64,000 bases of DNA from Desulfovibrio sp. (GCA_016208105.1 JACQYS010000003.1:113012-177011), one strand, 5' to 3'. Positions 1-9,320 are shown, counted from the stretch's first letter. Notes: generated by a model not told the origin, from the sequence alone. Numbers and translations: made by a program.

Positions 1-1
1 A

Positions 2-184
2 CGCATCGAATCGATCACCGACGACAAGGTGAACGTGGAGATCGCCCCCAACGTCGTCATCACCGTCATGCGCAGCTACGTGGCCGGACTCGCCGACATG
101 GCCCAGGCCCCTGCCAAGAAAGACGACAAGAAGGCCGCCAAAGCCGACGAGAAGAAGGAAGACAAGCCGGAAGAAAAGAAGTAA
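2..184 (+). CDS. yajC: YajC, Sec translocase auxiliary subunit (3' end only)
   Basis: Only the last 60 codons are in the window. They read as the end of the conserved YajC fold (a basic strand followed by VVITVMRSYVAGL) and a long Lys/Asp/Glu/Ala tail that ends in PEEKK. YajC is a single-span inner-membrane protein that joins SecD and SecF to assist protein export. The identification rests on the tail composition and on secD starting 78 bases downstream, the normal order. The N-terminal membrane segment lies before the window and cannot be checked. Confidence 0.8.
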   Translation, partial: RIESITDDKVNVEIAPNVVITVMRSYVAGLADMAQAPAKKDDKKAAKADEKKEDKPEEKK

Positions 185-262
185 TCCGGTTTTGCCTGAC
201 CTTTTGACCATTTGCGAGGGGGAAACCGGCGGTTTCCCCTTTTCGCGCATGAAGGAGCATGC

Positions 263-1864
263 ATGTCCAGCCTGTCCTGGCGCTTGATAGTGGTGGCGAT
301 CGCCCTTGTTTTTGGGCTTCTCTTCACCTTGCCTTCCATCGAATCCGTGCGGCAATCGCCGCTGGGCAAGTATTTGCCCGGCAATCAGGTCAACCTCGGC
401 CTGGACCTCAAAGGCGGCATCCATCTGACGCTCGGCGTCGATGTGGAAAAGGCTTTGGCCAACTCCCTGGCCCAGGCCGGGCAGGATATCAAGGCCTTCG
501 CCCAGGAGAAGGAGATGACCATCATCCGGCAGAACATGCCGGACCCCAAGCGTCTCGAATTCGTTCTGGCCACCCCGGACAAGCGGGCGGACTTCGAGGA
601 ACTGCTCAAGAAGCAGTTCTCCGGAGTGCGTGTGCTCAAATCCGAAGTGGTGGATGACGGCAAGGTGAAATTCACCGTCTCCTTCACACCTGAGTACACC
701 AAGAACCTCGAAACGCTCACCGTGGACCAGGCGGTGAAGACCATCAGAAACCGCATCGACCAGTTCGGTGTGGCCGAACCCGACATCCGCAAGCAGGCCG
801 GGGACCGCATCCAGATCCAGCTTCCCGGCATGAAAGACCCTGACCGGGCAATCGCCCTGGTGGGCAAGACGGCTCACCTGGAATTCAAGATCGTGGACGA
901 CTCCATCGATCCTGCCAAGGTGGCCAAGGGCCAGCTGCCTCCGGGCCGCGAGATCATCATGGAACGGGTGTCCGGCCGTCAGGGCGAATACACCGAGCGT
1001 CCCCTGGTGGTGAAGTCCGAGGCCGTGATGACCGGCGAACTCATTGCCGACGCCCGGGTAAGCTTCGATCAGAACAACAGCCAGCCTTATGTGACGTTCA
1101 CCCTGACTTCGCGCGGAGCCAAGATATTCGAACGCGTTACCAGCGAGAACCTGAAGAAGCGCATGGCCATCATCCTGGACGGCAAGGCCTTTTCCGCACC
1201 CACCATCCAGGACAAGATTCCCGGAGGCAGAGGCCAGATCACCGGCCGCTACACCGAGACCGAGGCCCGCGATCTGGCCGTGGTGCTGCGCGCCGGAGCC
1301 CTGCCCGCGCCGGTGAACGTGCTGGAGCAGCGCACCGTGGGTCCTTCCCTGGGCCAGGAATCCATCGACAACGGCGTGATGAGCGTGGGTGTGGCCTGTG
1401 CGGCTATCGCCCTGTTCATGCTGGTGTACTATGGTTTCTCGGGCATTATCGCCAACGTGGCCCTGGTGCTGAACGTGGTGCTCATCATGGCCGGCCTGGC
1501 CATGTTCGGGGCCACGCTCACCTTGCCCGGCATCGCGGGCATCATCTTGACCATGGCCCTGTCCGTGGACGCCAACATCATCATCTTCGAGCGCATCCGC
1601 GAGGAGATTCGTCTTGGGCTGCCGTCGCGCGCCTCCATCAAGGAAGGCTTCATGCGCGGTGCGCTCACGATCCTGGACGCCAACGTCACCACCGGCATCG
1701 CGGCTTTGGTGCTCTACGAGTTCGGCACCGGCCCCATCAGAGGGTTCGCGATCACGCTGATTCTGGGCATTGTGGCCTCCATGTTCACGGCCATCTTCGT
1801 CAGCCGCACGCTCATGGACGTGTGGATGAGTGGCAAGAGCGCCGAGGTGAAACTGTCGATCTAG
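263..1864 (+). CDS. secD: SecD, protein translocase subunit
   Basis: SecD couples the proton-motive force to late steps of Sec export from the periplasmic face. The protein has 533 residues. An N-terminal membrane helix (WRLIVVAIALVFGLLFTLP) is followed by the LGLDLKGGIHLTLGVD signature, a large periplasmic P1 part, and five C-terminal helices containing the SVDANIIIFERIREE motif of SecD/SecF. The ATG at 263 was chosen because GAAGGAG lies just upstream; longer in-frame TTG starts lack this. The gene follows yajC, but a terminator and an unrelated gene follow it instead of secF. Confidence 0.95.
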   Translation: MSSLSWRLIVVAIALVFGLLFTLPSIESVRQSPLGKYLPGNQVNLGLDLKGGIHLTLGVDVEKALANSLAQAGQDIKAFAQEKEMTIIRQNMPDPKRLEFVLATPDKRADFEELLKKQFSGVRVLKSEVVDDGKVKFTVSFTPEYTKNLETLTVDQAVKTIRNRIDQFGVAEPDIRKQAGDRIQIQLPGMKDPDRAIALVGKTAHLEFKIVDDSIDPAKVAKGQLPPGREIIMERVSGRQGEYTERPLVVKSEAVMTGELIADARVSFDQNNSQPYVTFTLTSRGAKIFERVTSENLKKRMAIILDGKAFSAPTIQDKIPGGRGQITGRYTETEARDLAVVLRAGALPAPVNVLEQRTVGPSLGQESIDNGVMSVGVACAAIALFMLVYYGFSGIIANVALVLNVVLIMAGLAMFGATLTLPGIAGIILTMALSVDANIIIFERIREEIRLGLPSRASIKEGFMRGALTILDANVTTGIAALVLYEFGTGPIRGFAITLILGIVASMFTAIFVSRTLMDVWMSGKSAEVKLSI

Positions 1865-1890
1865 CTTGAAGCGTTGTCTTGATGTCTTTA

Positions 1891-1920
1891 CAAAGGGGGC
1901 TTCGGCCCCCTTTTTATTTT
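1891..1920 (+). terminator. Rho-independent terminator after secD
   Basis: GGGGGC-TTC-GGCCCCC forms a tight GC hairpin directly followed by TTTTTATTTT. It ends the yajC-secD transcript 30 bases after the secD stop, so no further sec gene belongs to this operon. Confidence 0.85.
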
Positions 1921-1940
1921 GTACGGCAAGGAGATCCCCA

Positions 1941-2797
1941 ATGCGTTTCGCCATGTTCGAGCTGGGCGGCCTCACGGCATCGCGGTGAGTGTTGACGGAA
2001 GGTTGCACGGCTATTGTTCCGGCCATCCCGAGTATCCGGGCGACCTGGACGCCTTGCTGGCCCGGGAGGCCGACCTCGAACAGGTTGGCAAGGCGCTTGT
2101 GCGTGCCCCGCAAGTGTCGCTGCCGTCTCCCAGGCTGCTGCCGCCTTTAAGCAAGCCGGGAAAAATCGTGTGCATCGGCTTGAACTACGCGGCCCACTCC
2201 GCCGAGTCCGGCTACGAGGTACCTGCTTACCCCACGCTGTTCGCGCGTTTCCCCTCCTGTCTGATCGGGCATGAGGCCCCGTTGCTCATCCCGGCGGTGT
2301 CCGACCAGCTCGATTACGAGGGCGAACTGGTAGCCGTTATCGGACGGGGAGGGCGCTTCATTTCCAAAGATACTGCGCTCGACCATGTGGCGGGGTATTC
2401 CATCTTCAACGAGGCCTCTGTCCGGGATTATCAGTTCAAGACCCCCCAGTGGACCATAGGCAAGAATTTCGACGACACCGGCGCCTTCGGCCCCCATCTG
2501 GTGACGGCGGACGAACTGCCTCCCGGATGCAAGGGGCTGCGGGTGGTGACGAGACTCAATGGCCAGACCATGCAGGACGGGTGCACCGATGACATGATGT
2601 TCGACGTGGCCGCGCTGGTGTCCATCTTAAGCGAGGCCATGACGCTCAGTCCCGGCGACATGATCGTTACGGGTACCCCCTCGGGGGTGGGTTTCGCCCG
2701 GACTCCGCCGGTGTTCATGCAGCCGGGGGACGTGTGCGAGGTGGAGATCGAGCAGGTTGGCGTGTTGCGCAACCCGGTAGAGAAACAAGGAAGGTAG
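1941..2797 (+). CDS. Fumarylacetoacetate hydrolase family protein, start region frameshifted
   Basis: The body matches the short FAH family (2-hydroxyhepta-2,4-diene-1,7-dioate isomerase / acylpyruvate hydrolase type): KIVCIGLNYAAHS, the metal-binding DYEGELVAVIGR, NEASVRDYQ, and near the C-terminus TGTPSGVGFAR. The substrate cannot be told. An ATG at 1941 with AAGGAG upstream encodes MRFAMFELGG, the expected family start, but runs into a stop at 1986. The rest of the protein lies in another frame, and joining them needs one added base near 1965-1975. Without the shift, translation would have to begin at a GTG (1985) or upstream TTG. Either the gene is damaged or there is a base-call error. 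Confidence 0.75.
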
Positions 2798-2849
2798 CGG
2801 ACCACGCACTTAAGCTTTCTTTCTCGCCTGTGGATGAGTTGGGGAGGAG

Positions 2850-2970
2850 AGCCTCCGGCGGCCAAAGGGCTGACGCGGGCCTTCCCGCCCCTCGTCCTGC
2901 GGGCGCTGCCAAAAGCGTCTAATTCCGTTGTCCTGCTGAATTGTCGCGCCCTTTGGACCCCCCAACCCCC
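2850..2970. repeat. Dispersed intergenic repeat, copy 1
   Basis: This stretch between two convergent genes begins AGCCTCCGGCGGCCAAAGGG and ends CCCTTTGGACCCC. It closely matches 13892-14005 in the same orientation, including the central GCGGGCGCTGC and the AATT...GAATTGT parts. The ends are mutually complementary (GGCCAAAGGG with CCCTTTGGACC), so the unit can fold. It has no coding sense in keeping with a gene. Confidence 0.7.
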
Positions 2971-2985
2971 CGCCGGTTTCACGCT

Positions 2986-4566
2986 CTAGTTTACCCGGTA
3001 GTGGCACCCCAGGCTCTTCGTATTCCTCATTGCCGACAGCGTGATGATGTACGCTGCCTGACAGCCGTGGAATAGGTCCACGATGGGCTTGGAAAGCGGG
3101 GTCTCCCGGTAGAAGTCGTGCAGGTGGACGTTAAGGTCGCGTAGATCCTCGAAGGCCCTTTTCAGGCGCGAGGCAGTGCGGTGGATGCCCACGTAGTTCC
3201 ACATGGTGCTCTTTATGGTGGTCCAGTCCTGGCTTATGAGCGCCGGGTCCTCGTTACGCTCCTGGCCGGGGCTCACCCAGTCCGGAACCGAGTCCGCCAG
3301 CTTGCGGGTTATGGTGGGCTTGGAGCCAAAACGCGAGCCGATGTAGCTGCCCGCGCTCACTCCCCAGACCAGGCATTCCAGAAGCGAGGTCGAGGCCATG
3401 CGGTTGGCCCCGTGCACGCCCGTGCAGCTGCACTCGCCCACGGCGTAGAGCCGGTCCACGGTGGTGCGGCCGTGCACGTCCACCAGCACGCCGCCGCAGG
3501 AGTAGTGTTCCGCCGGGACGACCGGTATGGGCTGGGTGGCGATGTTGATGCCGATCTCCGCGCATTTCTTGGCGATGCTTGGGAACCTTCGGGCCACGTC
3601 GGCCACGTGGTTGGCCGCGTCTAAATACACGCAGTCCTCGCCGGACTTGAGCAGTTCCTCCATGATGGCCCTGGTGACGATGTCGCGCGGGGCCAGATCG
3701 GCCCGCGCATCGTAGCGGGTCATGAAGGCTTCGCCCTTGGCGTTTATGAGCTTGGCGCCTTCGCCGCGCATGGCCTCGGTGATCAGGAACCTGCGTTCGG
3801 CGCGGTGGAAGAGGGCGGTGGGGTGGAACTGGATGAACTCCATGTTCATGTAGCGCGCCCCGCACCGGTAGGCCATGGCCAGGGCCGAGCCCACGCAGGC
3901 CCGGGTGTTCGTGGTGTGCAGGTAAATTTGGCCCACGCCGCCCGTGGCCAGTATGGTGTAGTCGGCCAGGATGGTTTCCACGGCCCCGGAAATTTCGTTC
4001 AGCACGTAGGCGCCCAGGCACTGGTTCACCAGGTTGTACTTGTATTCCAAGAGTGCCGCGTGGTGGTGCGATGTGAGCACGTCCACGGCCGTACGCCGGG
4101 TGAGCACGGTGATGTTCGGATGGCTCTCCACCGCCGCCACCATGTGCTGCATGATGGAATAGCCGGTGGAGTCGGCGCAGTGCAGGATGCGTGCGAGGCT
4201 GTGTCCGCCTTCCTTGGTGAGATGAAAGTCCCCATCGGTCGAACGTTCGAAGGGAACGTTCAGCCGGTCGATGAGCATGCTTTTCACCACGTCGGGCCCT
4301 TTGCGGGCCAGATAGCGCACGGCGGTGACGTGGTTGTGCTTCCAGCCGCAGGTGAGCATGTCGCGCTCCAAAAGCTTGGGGCTGTCGTCCAGGCTGGTGT
4401 AGACGATGCCGCCCTGGGCCAGGGAGGAGTTGCCGTCGGTGAGGGCGTCGCCCGCGCACAAAAGGACAACCTCGCGGCCTTGGTCGGCCAGGGTGAGCGC
4501 GGCGGAACATCCGGCCACTCCGGAACCGATCACCAGTACCTGGGTCTTCATGCGGTAGTGAAACAT
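2986..4566 (-). CDS. nadB: L-aspartate oxidase NadB
   Basis: NadB oxidises L-aspartate to iminoaspartate, the first step of NAD synthesis, with FAD and in the cytosol. The 526 residues show the N-terminal dinucleotide fold (VIGSGVAGCSAALTLA), NSSLAQGGIV, the HPTAL and EGAKLI parts of the active site, and the C-terminal flavin motif with GECSCTGVHGANRMAS. Length is normal. The ATG at 4566 has AGGGGAG seven bases upstream, better than the alternative at 4551. It is the last gene of the minus-strand run nadC-nadA-ybaK-nadB, 16 bases after ybaK. Confidence 0.96.
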   Translation of the reverse strand: MFHYRMKTQVLVIGSGVAGCSAALTLADQGREVVLLCAGDALTDGNSSLAQGGIVYTSLDDSPKLLERDMLTCGWKHNHVTAVRYLARKGPDVVKSMLIDRLNVPFERSTDGDFHLTKEGGHSLARILHCADSTGYSIMQHMVAAVESHPNITVLTRRTAVDVLTSHHHAALLEYKYNLVNQCLGAYVLNEISGAVETILADYTILATGGVGQIYLHTTNTRACVGSALAMAYRCGARYMNMEFIQFHPTALFHRAERRFLITEAMRGEGAKLINAKGEAFMTRYDARADLAPRDIVTRAIMEELLKSGEDCVYLDAANHVADVARRFPSIAKKCAEIGINIATQPIPVVPAEHYSCGGVLVDVHGRTTVDRLYAVGECSCTGVHGANRMASTSLLECLVWGVSAGSYIGSRFGSKPTITRKLADSVPDWVSPGQERNEDPALISQDWTTIKSTMWNYVGIHRTASRLKRAFEDLRDLNVHLHDFYRETPLSKPIVDLFHGCQAAYIITLSAMRNTKSLGCHYRVN

Positions 4567-4582
4567 GCCGCTCCCCTTTTAT

Positions 4583-5068
4583 CTATCTGGCTACCTCGAC
4601 CTCGGTGACGGGCAGCAGTTTTTTAAGAATCGCCGGATCAAGTTCGGCCAGGGCTCCGCGCTTGCCGGCGTTTATGAGAATCGACGCCAGGGTGAAGATG
4701 CTCTTTTCAGCGTAAACCGGCAACCTCTTGCGCGTGCCGAAGGGGGATATGCCGCCCACCTGGTAGCCGGTGTGGCGCATGGCGGCATCGGGCGAGCAGG
4801 GCGAGACGGTTTTCACTCCGAGCGCCCTGGCCATTTCCTTGAGAGAGACTTCCTTGTCTCCGTGCATGAGCACAAGCAAAGGCTGTTTCGCGTCGTCCTC
4901 GAAGACCAAAGTCTTTATGACGCACGTCTCGTCCACGCCCAGCTCCCGGGCTGCCCGTTCGGTTCCGCCGTGGTCCACGTAGGAGTACAGGCGCACTGAA
5001 AAGGGCACGCCCTTGTCTTTCAAAAACCTGGTGGCCCCTGTGGCGGGAATTGCGGAAGCCTTGCTCAC
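4583..5068 (-). CDS. ybaK: Cys-tRNA(Pro)/Cys-tRNA(Cys) deacylase, YbaK/EbsC family
   Basis: This 161-residue YbaK-type protein hydrolyses tRNAs mischarged with cysteine in trans. Family marks are ATRFLKDKGVPF, the HGGTERAARELGV helix, VIKTLVF, the catalytic-lysine region VLMHGDKEVSLK, and GYQVGGISPFGTRK. It sits inside the NAD operon between nadA and nadB, 16 bases before nadB and 50 after nadA. Why a tRNA editing enzyme sits here is not obvious from the sequence; simple co-transcription is the cautious reading. Confidence 0.93.
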   Translation of the reverse strand: MSKASAIPATGATRFLKDKGVPFSVRLYSYVDHGGTERAARELGVDETCVIKTLVFEDDAKQPLLVLMHGDKEVSLKEMARALGVKTVSPCSPDAAMRHTGYQVGGISPFGTRKRLPVYAEKSIFTLASILINAGKRGALAELDPAILKKLLPVTEVEVAR

Positions 5069-5117
5069 TGGGCGGCCTTTTCGCCACCGAGGGAAGGCAG
5101 CGGGAAAAAGCGCGGAA

Positions 5118-6155
5118 TCATTTCGCGCAGGCCTCGAGCATCCGGGTGAGAGCCAATTTTGCAGGCTCTTTGAGGGCGTCGTCCACCTGGACCGTTGGGG
5201 TATTGTCCAAGGATGCGAGAAGCCGCGCCAGATTCGGCTCTGTCACCTTTTCCATGTTGGAGCAGGTGGAATACAAGAGTGGGCGAATGTCCTTTTCGCC
5301 GCGGTACTTGTCCGAGAGCCTGTTCACCAGGTTGAACTCCGTTCCGATGTAGACAACGGCCCCTTTGGGGGCGTCCGCCACGTACTTGATGATAAACGAT
5401 GTGGAGCCGCAGGCGTCGGCCAGGGCCACGGTGTTGGGATGGCATTCGGGGTGGACCACCACCAGGCAGCCGGGAGATTCCTGGCGGGCCTTGCGGATGG
5501 TTTCGGGCTTGAAGCGCGAATGGATGACGCACTGGCCCGGCCACAAAAGAAGCCTTGCCTGTCTGGCCTTGTCCAGGTTCATGGCCTGGCCGTGCTCGCG
5601 GATGTCCAGGATGTGGCGGTCCTCTTTGGGCAGGGAGATCCAATCGGCCGCGTTCAAGCCCAGGCGGACGTCCGGCAGAAACAGGGTGTGCTTTCCACGG
5701 TCCAGGGCCCAGGTGAGCATGGTCTTGGCATTGGCCGATGTGCATACGGAACCGCCGCGCGCTCCCACCAGGGCCTTCACCGCTGCCGAGGAGTTCACAT
5801 AGGTGAGCGGCGTGACGTCAAGCCCGCCGTGCGCCAGGATATCCAGCACCTTCTCCGCCAGCCAGGCCGGAGCCATGTCGGACATGACGCAGCGGGAATT
5901 CATTTCCGGAATGAATACCTTCTGGCCAGGCCCTGCCAGAATGGCCGCTGTCTCGGCCATGAAGAACACCCCGCAGAAGACGATGTATTGCGCGTCCAGA
6001 GCGGGGATCTTTCGGGAAAGCTCCAGGGAATCGCCGGTGTGGTCCGCGTGGCGGGCCACTGCGTCGGACATGTAGTGGTGGGCCAGAATCACCAGACGTT
6101 TGCCCAGGCGGGCCCGAGTTTCTTCTATCAAATCGAAATCGTTGCTGAAAGTCAT
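5118..6155 (-). CDS. nadA: Quinolinate synthase NadA
   Basis: NadA condenses iminoaspartate with dihydroxyacetone phosphate to quinolinate and needs a [4Fe-4S] cluster. The 345 residues include ILAHHYMSDAV near the N-terminus, the first cluster cysteine in IVFCGVFFMAET (about residue 61), MNSRCVMSDMAPA, VYVNSSAAVKA-like strand, VVHPEC, and YSTCSNMEKV with the last cysteine. The start ATG follows AGGAGTAGTTC. It stands 105 bases after nadC and works with NadB and NadC in one pathway. Confidence 0.96.
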   Translation of the reverse strand: MTFSNDFDLIEETRARLGKRLVILAHHYMSDAVARHADHTGDSLELSRKIPALDAQYIVFCGVFFMAETAAILAGPGQKVFIPEMNSRCVMSDMAPAWLAEKVLDILAHGGLDVTPLTYVNSSAAVKALVGARGGSVCTSANAKTMLTWALDRGKHTLFLPDVRLGLNAADWISLPKEDRHILDIREHGQAMNLDKARQARLLLWPGQCVIHSRFKPETIRKARQESPGCLVVVHPECHPNTVALADACGSTSFIIKYVADAPKGAVVYIGTEFNLVNRLSDKYRGEKDIRPLLYSTCSNMEKVTEPNLARLLASLDNTPTVQVDDALKEPAKLALTRMLEACAK

Positions 6156-6260
6156 GAACTACTCCTCAAACTAGCGACCGCATCGGGCCGCCTCATGAGC
6201 GATCTTGGACCACTTCCGGGAACAAGCGGGTGCTGGCGGGAACACTCGAAACAAACTTTG

Positions 6261-7136
6261 TCACACCCCAGCCTTCTCGATCTGCATGCTGAAGTCGGCG
6301 TAGGGCGCGGAGTGGGTGATGCGTCCCACCGAGATGTAATCCGCTCCCAAGGCGCCGAGTGCCGGAAGGTTTTCCAGGGTGACTCCGCCGCTCAGTTCCG
6401 TTTCGATCCCTTCAGGTATCATAGTAAGCGCCTGACGCATTTGGTCCAGGGTCATGTTGTCGAGCATGATGCGTTCAGGATGCAAGGCTACGGCCTGGGT
6501 GACCTCTTCCAGGGTACGGCATTCGATTTCCAGGGGAGGAGAACCAGCGGCATGGGCCCGGCGCACGGCGGCCACTGCCTGTGGTATGCCCCCGGCCCGG
6601 TCGATGTGGTTGTCCTTTAACATGAGCATTTCGGCCAGATTGCGCCGGTGGTTTAAACCGCCGCCAATGAGCACGGCGTATTTCTCCGGATAGCGAAGGC
6701 CGGGCAGGGTCTTTCTCGTGTCCAGGAGCCTGGTGCGCGAACCGGCCAGAGCCGCCGCGTAGCTGGCCGTGAGGTTGGCGATGCCCGAGAGGTGGCAGAG
6801 AAAATTGAGTATCACCCGCTCGGCCTTGAGAAGACCCACGGCAGGCCCCAAGAACTGGGCAGCTACGGCTCCGGCGGTGAGCCGGTCGCCGTCCTTGGCC
6901 GGATAGTCGCGGTCGGTGACGCTGAGGATACCCATGCGTTCAAACACTATGTCCGCGATGGGCAGTCCGGCCACCAGGGTCTCTTCTTTGGCCACGATTT
7001 TCGCGCTCAGCCGGTCGCCGCGCGTGAAGACCGCCTTGGCGGTCAGGTCCGGGCCGTCCTCGTCCAGGGCCAAGTCCACTGCCTTGAGCAGGAAGTCGCG
7101 GGCCGGACCCGAAAAGTAGTCGTCGAATGTGGTCAT
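6261..7136 (-). CDS. nadC: Quinolinate phosphoribosyltransferase NadC
   Basis: NadC turns quinolinate and PRPP into nicotinate mononucleotide, CO2 and pyrophosphate. The 291 residues carry the family signature DTRKTLPGLRYPEKYAV-IGGGLNHR, the ERVILNFLCHLSGIA segment, LKDNHID, EIECRTLEE, MLDNM and ELSGGVTLEN at the end of the barrel. It appears to be the first gene of the nad operon, 77 bases after the channel gene, which is on the same strand and could be co-transcribed. Confidence 0.96.
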   Translation of the reverse strand: MTTFDDYFSGPARDFLLKAVDLALDEDGPDLTAKAVFTRGDRLSAKIVAKEETLVAGLPIADIVFERMGILSVTDRDYPAKDGDRLTAGAVAAQFLGPAVGLLKAERVILNFLCHLSGIANLTASYAAALAGSRTRLLDTRKTLPGLRYPEKYAVLIGGGLNHRRNLAEMLMLKDNHIDRAGGIPQAVAAVRRAHAAGSPPLEIECRTLEEVTQAVALHPERIMLDNMTLDQMRQALTMIPEGIETELSGGVTLENLPALGALGADYISVGRITHSAPYADFSMQIEKAGV

Positions 7137-7213
7137 GATGTGGATGGAGCGATTAGCACCAATGAAGTCGGAGATGAAGAGGAGTGAAGAACATCACAAG
7201 CGGGCTCTGGGTA

Positions 7214-8032
7214 TCATTCCGTCACGATGGGGCTGGCCTTTTGGTTGAAGGGGTTGGTGCGCACGGCCAGATAAAAAAGGTAGGGGTAGGCTTCCTTCAG
7301 ATAGAGAACGTAGGTGAGCCACTGCCTGCTGATGTAGGAGTATACCCGGGTCATGTCGCCGGCCAGGTGCTTGAGATCGCTGGCAGGCAGCGAGCTTAGG
7401 TCCTCCGGGCGGCAGAGCAGTTCATCGCGCAGATGGTATATGGCGCGCAGGGTATCCGAAAAAATCTCGTGTTCGCCGATGCTCGGGTTCTCCAAGAGGC
7501 GCAGCAACAGGTCGGATTTCTCCTTGAGAAGAGCCCTCACCGCGAACAGGTCCACCAGGGAGGCATCCAGGGCGAAGGAATGGGTGGCCAGAAGGCGTTT
7601 GGCCGCCTTGAACTTTTTTTTGTCCCAGGACGCATTCACGTCGAGCTTGCCGTGGAGTTGCGAAATGTCCAGGTCCCCTGGGGTGATGCGGTTCAGCAGG
7701 TCAAGGCCCACGTCCGAGAAGAACAAACCCCGGATCATGTTGCGCTTCTCGCGCTTGGCCCTTTCCTCCTTCACCGCGAAGACCGACTCCGCCACAGTTT
7801 CGACCACGCCGACGAACGTCCCGATGCCGGCGAATACCAGACAGATGGCGATCAGTTTGCCGGTGGTGGTCCAGGGGTGGATGTCGCCGTATCCCACCGT
7901 GCCCATGGTGATGATGGTGAAGTAGAAGGCATCGAAAAGGCTCACTCCCTCGGCCCAGCTGAATCCGAAGGTCCCTCCGGCCACGGCGAGAAGGAAAAGG
8001 CTTCCGAAGAAAATCAGTCGTGATGTGCGCAT
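7214..8032 (-). CDS. Two-helix potassium channel protein with cytoplasmic tail
   Basis: The 272-residue protein starts with a membrane helix (LIFFGSLFLLAVAGGTFGF), a pore helix with the K+ selectivity filter TMGTVGYGD, and a second helix (LIAICLVFAGIGTFVGVVE). The remaining 190 residues are soluble and helical, begin with a basic stretch (KEERAKREKRN) and contain no RCK/TrkA NAD-binding glycine motif. It is an Ion_trans_2-type channel with an unrecognised regulatory tail. It lies between rarA and the nad genes on the same strand. Confidence 0.88.
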   Translation of the reverse strand: MRTSRLIFFGSLFLLAVAGGTFGFSWAEGVSLFDAFYFTIITMGTVGYGDIHPWTTTGKLIAICLVFAGIGTFVGVVETVAESVFAVKEERAKREKRNMIRGLFFSDVGLDLLNRITPGDLDISQLHGKLDVNASWDKKKFKAAKRLLATHSFALDASLVDLFAVRALLKEKSDLLLRLLENPSIGEHEIFSDTLRAIYHLRDELLCRPEDLSSLPASDLKHLAGDMTRVYSYISRQWLTYVLYLKEAYPYLFYLAVRTNPFNQKASPIVTE

Positions 8033-8063
8033 GGGTATTTGAGTCTTAGAGAGAATGTGACAG

Positions 8064-9320
8064 TCAGGACTTCTTTTTGAGCCCTTTGAGCCTGGCCGTC
8101 AGCTTCGGCTCCTCCCCCTGGTCCTTCTCCTGGTAAAATTGCACGCCGGCAAGCTCCGGAGGGAGGTACTCCTGCTCCACCCAGGAGCCGGGGTAGGCGT
8201 GCGGGTACTTGTATCCCTCTCCGAATCCCCACTGTTTCTGGAGTTTGGCCGAGGGGTTCCGCAGGTGCAGCGGCACGGGCCGCATTCCCTGGGTAAGGAT
8301 TTCCTTTCGCGCGGCCAGATAAGCGGCGTAGGTGGAATTGCTCTTGGGGGCAAGTGCCAAGTAAACCGTGGTCTCGGAAAGGGGGATGAAACCCTCCGGC
8401 ATTCCCACCATCTCCACCGCCTGCTGGCAGGCCACGGCCAGGGGCAGGGCCCTGGGGTCGGCCAGGCCCACGTCCTCGGACGCGGAGAGTATCAGCCTGC
8501 GGCAGATGAAGCGCGGGTCCTCGCCGGATTCGAGCATGCCTGCCAGGTAGTACAGGGCCGCATCCGGGTCCGAACCCCGGATGGACTTGATGAACGCAGA
8601 AGCCATCTCATAGTGCTGGTCCGCATCGCGGTCGCCGCGCATCACCTGCTCGGGCAGGTTGTGCTTCAGTTCCTGGGCCACGCGCTTGTCGGCCGGCAGT
8701 TGGGCGGTGAACTCCATGAGGTTGAGGAAGGTTCGGGCGTCCCCGCCGGACATGAAGGAGAGGATGTCCAGGCTGTCCTGCGAGAGGTCAAGCTTCAAAG
8801 CCTCCAGGCCGCGCTTGGCCACAAGCATCATTTCTCCGTGCGAGAGCGAACGCAAACGCATGACATGCAGGCGCGAGAGCAGCTGCTTGGTCACGGAGAA
8901 GGACGGATTTTCCGTGGTGGTGGCCAAGAGCGTTATGTCGCCGTTTTCGAGCAGGGGCAGAAAAAAGTCCTGCTGCGCCTTGGAGAACCGGTGCAGCTCG
9001 TCCAGAATGAGGATTTCCTTGCCCTCGATGAGCGTCCGCAACGTGGGGAGCCCCGCTTCAGGAGCGCTGACACGAACGAATGGCCGGCCCTTGGCCTGCG
9101 CCAGCAAGAGGGCCAGGGTGGATTTTCCGCATCCGGGCGGGCCGTAGAAGAGGATGCTGGGCAGGCGAGGGACCTTCAGCATGGACTGGAGCCTGGAGAT
9201 GACGTGCCCCTGCCCGGTGAACTCTTCGAAGGTTGCCGGGCGGATGGCGTGTGCTAAAGGCGTCATGGAGTGGACCTGGTCGGTTGCGGACGTTTTGTCA
9301 TTCAGGGCTTTCAGGAGCAT
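8064..9320 (-). CDS. rarA: Replication-associated recombination protein RarA (MgsA)
   Basis: RarA is an AAA+ ATPase that acts at stalled replication forks. Seen here: RPATFEEFTGQGHVIS, Walker A GPPGCGKST, Walker B ILILDELHRF, the sensor LLATTTENPSFSV, and the C-terminal MgsA tetramerisation part (SEDVGLADPRALPLA, VYLALAPKSNS, HLRNPS). The 418-residue form uses an ATG that overlaps the end of the GGDEF gene by 10 bases; an internal ATG at 9266 (MTPLAHAIRP) fits the usual family start and may be the real one, as neither has a clear ribosome site. Confidence 0.92.
   Translation of the reverse strand: MLLKALNDKTSATDQVHSMTPLAHAIRPATFEEFTGQGHVISRLQSMLKVPRLPSILFYGPPGCGKSTLALLLAQAKGRPFVRVSAPEAGLPTLRTLIEGKEILILDELHRFSKAQQDFFLPLLENGDITLLATTTENPSFSVTKQLLSRLHVMRLRSLSHGEMMLVAKRGLEALKLDLSQDSLDILSFMSGGDARTFLNLMEFTAQLPADKRVAQELKHNLPEQVMRGDRDADQHYEMASAFIKSIRGSDPDAALYYLAGMLESGEDPRFICRRLILSASEDVGLADPRALPLAVACQQAVEMVGMPEGFIPLSETTVYLALAPKSNSTYAAYLAARKEILTQGMRPVPLHLRNPSAKLQKQWGFGEGYKYPHAYPGSWVEQEYLPPELAGVQFYQEKDQGEEPKLTARLKGLKKKS

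Noticed and set aside
3181..4608. Long plus-strand open frames opposite nadB
   Set aside because: They mirror the codon structure of a well-supported minus-strand gene in GC-rich DNA and lack ribosome sites and motifs.
5013..6620. 535-residue plus-strand frame opposite nadA and ybaK
   Set aside because: It is antisense to two firm genes and its composition (His/Gly/Gln-rich) is typical of a shadow frame.
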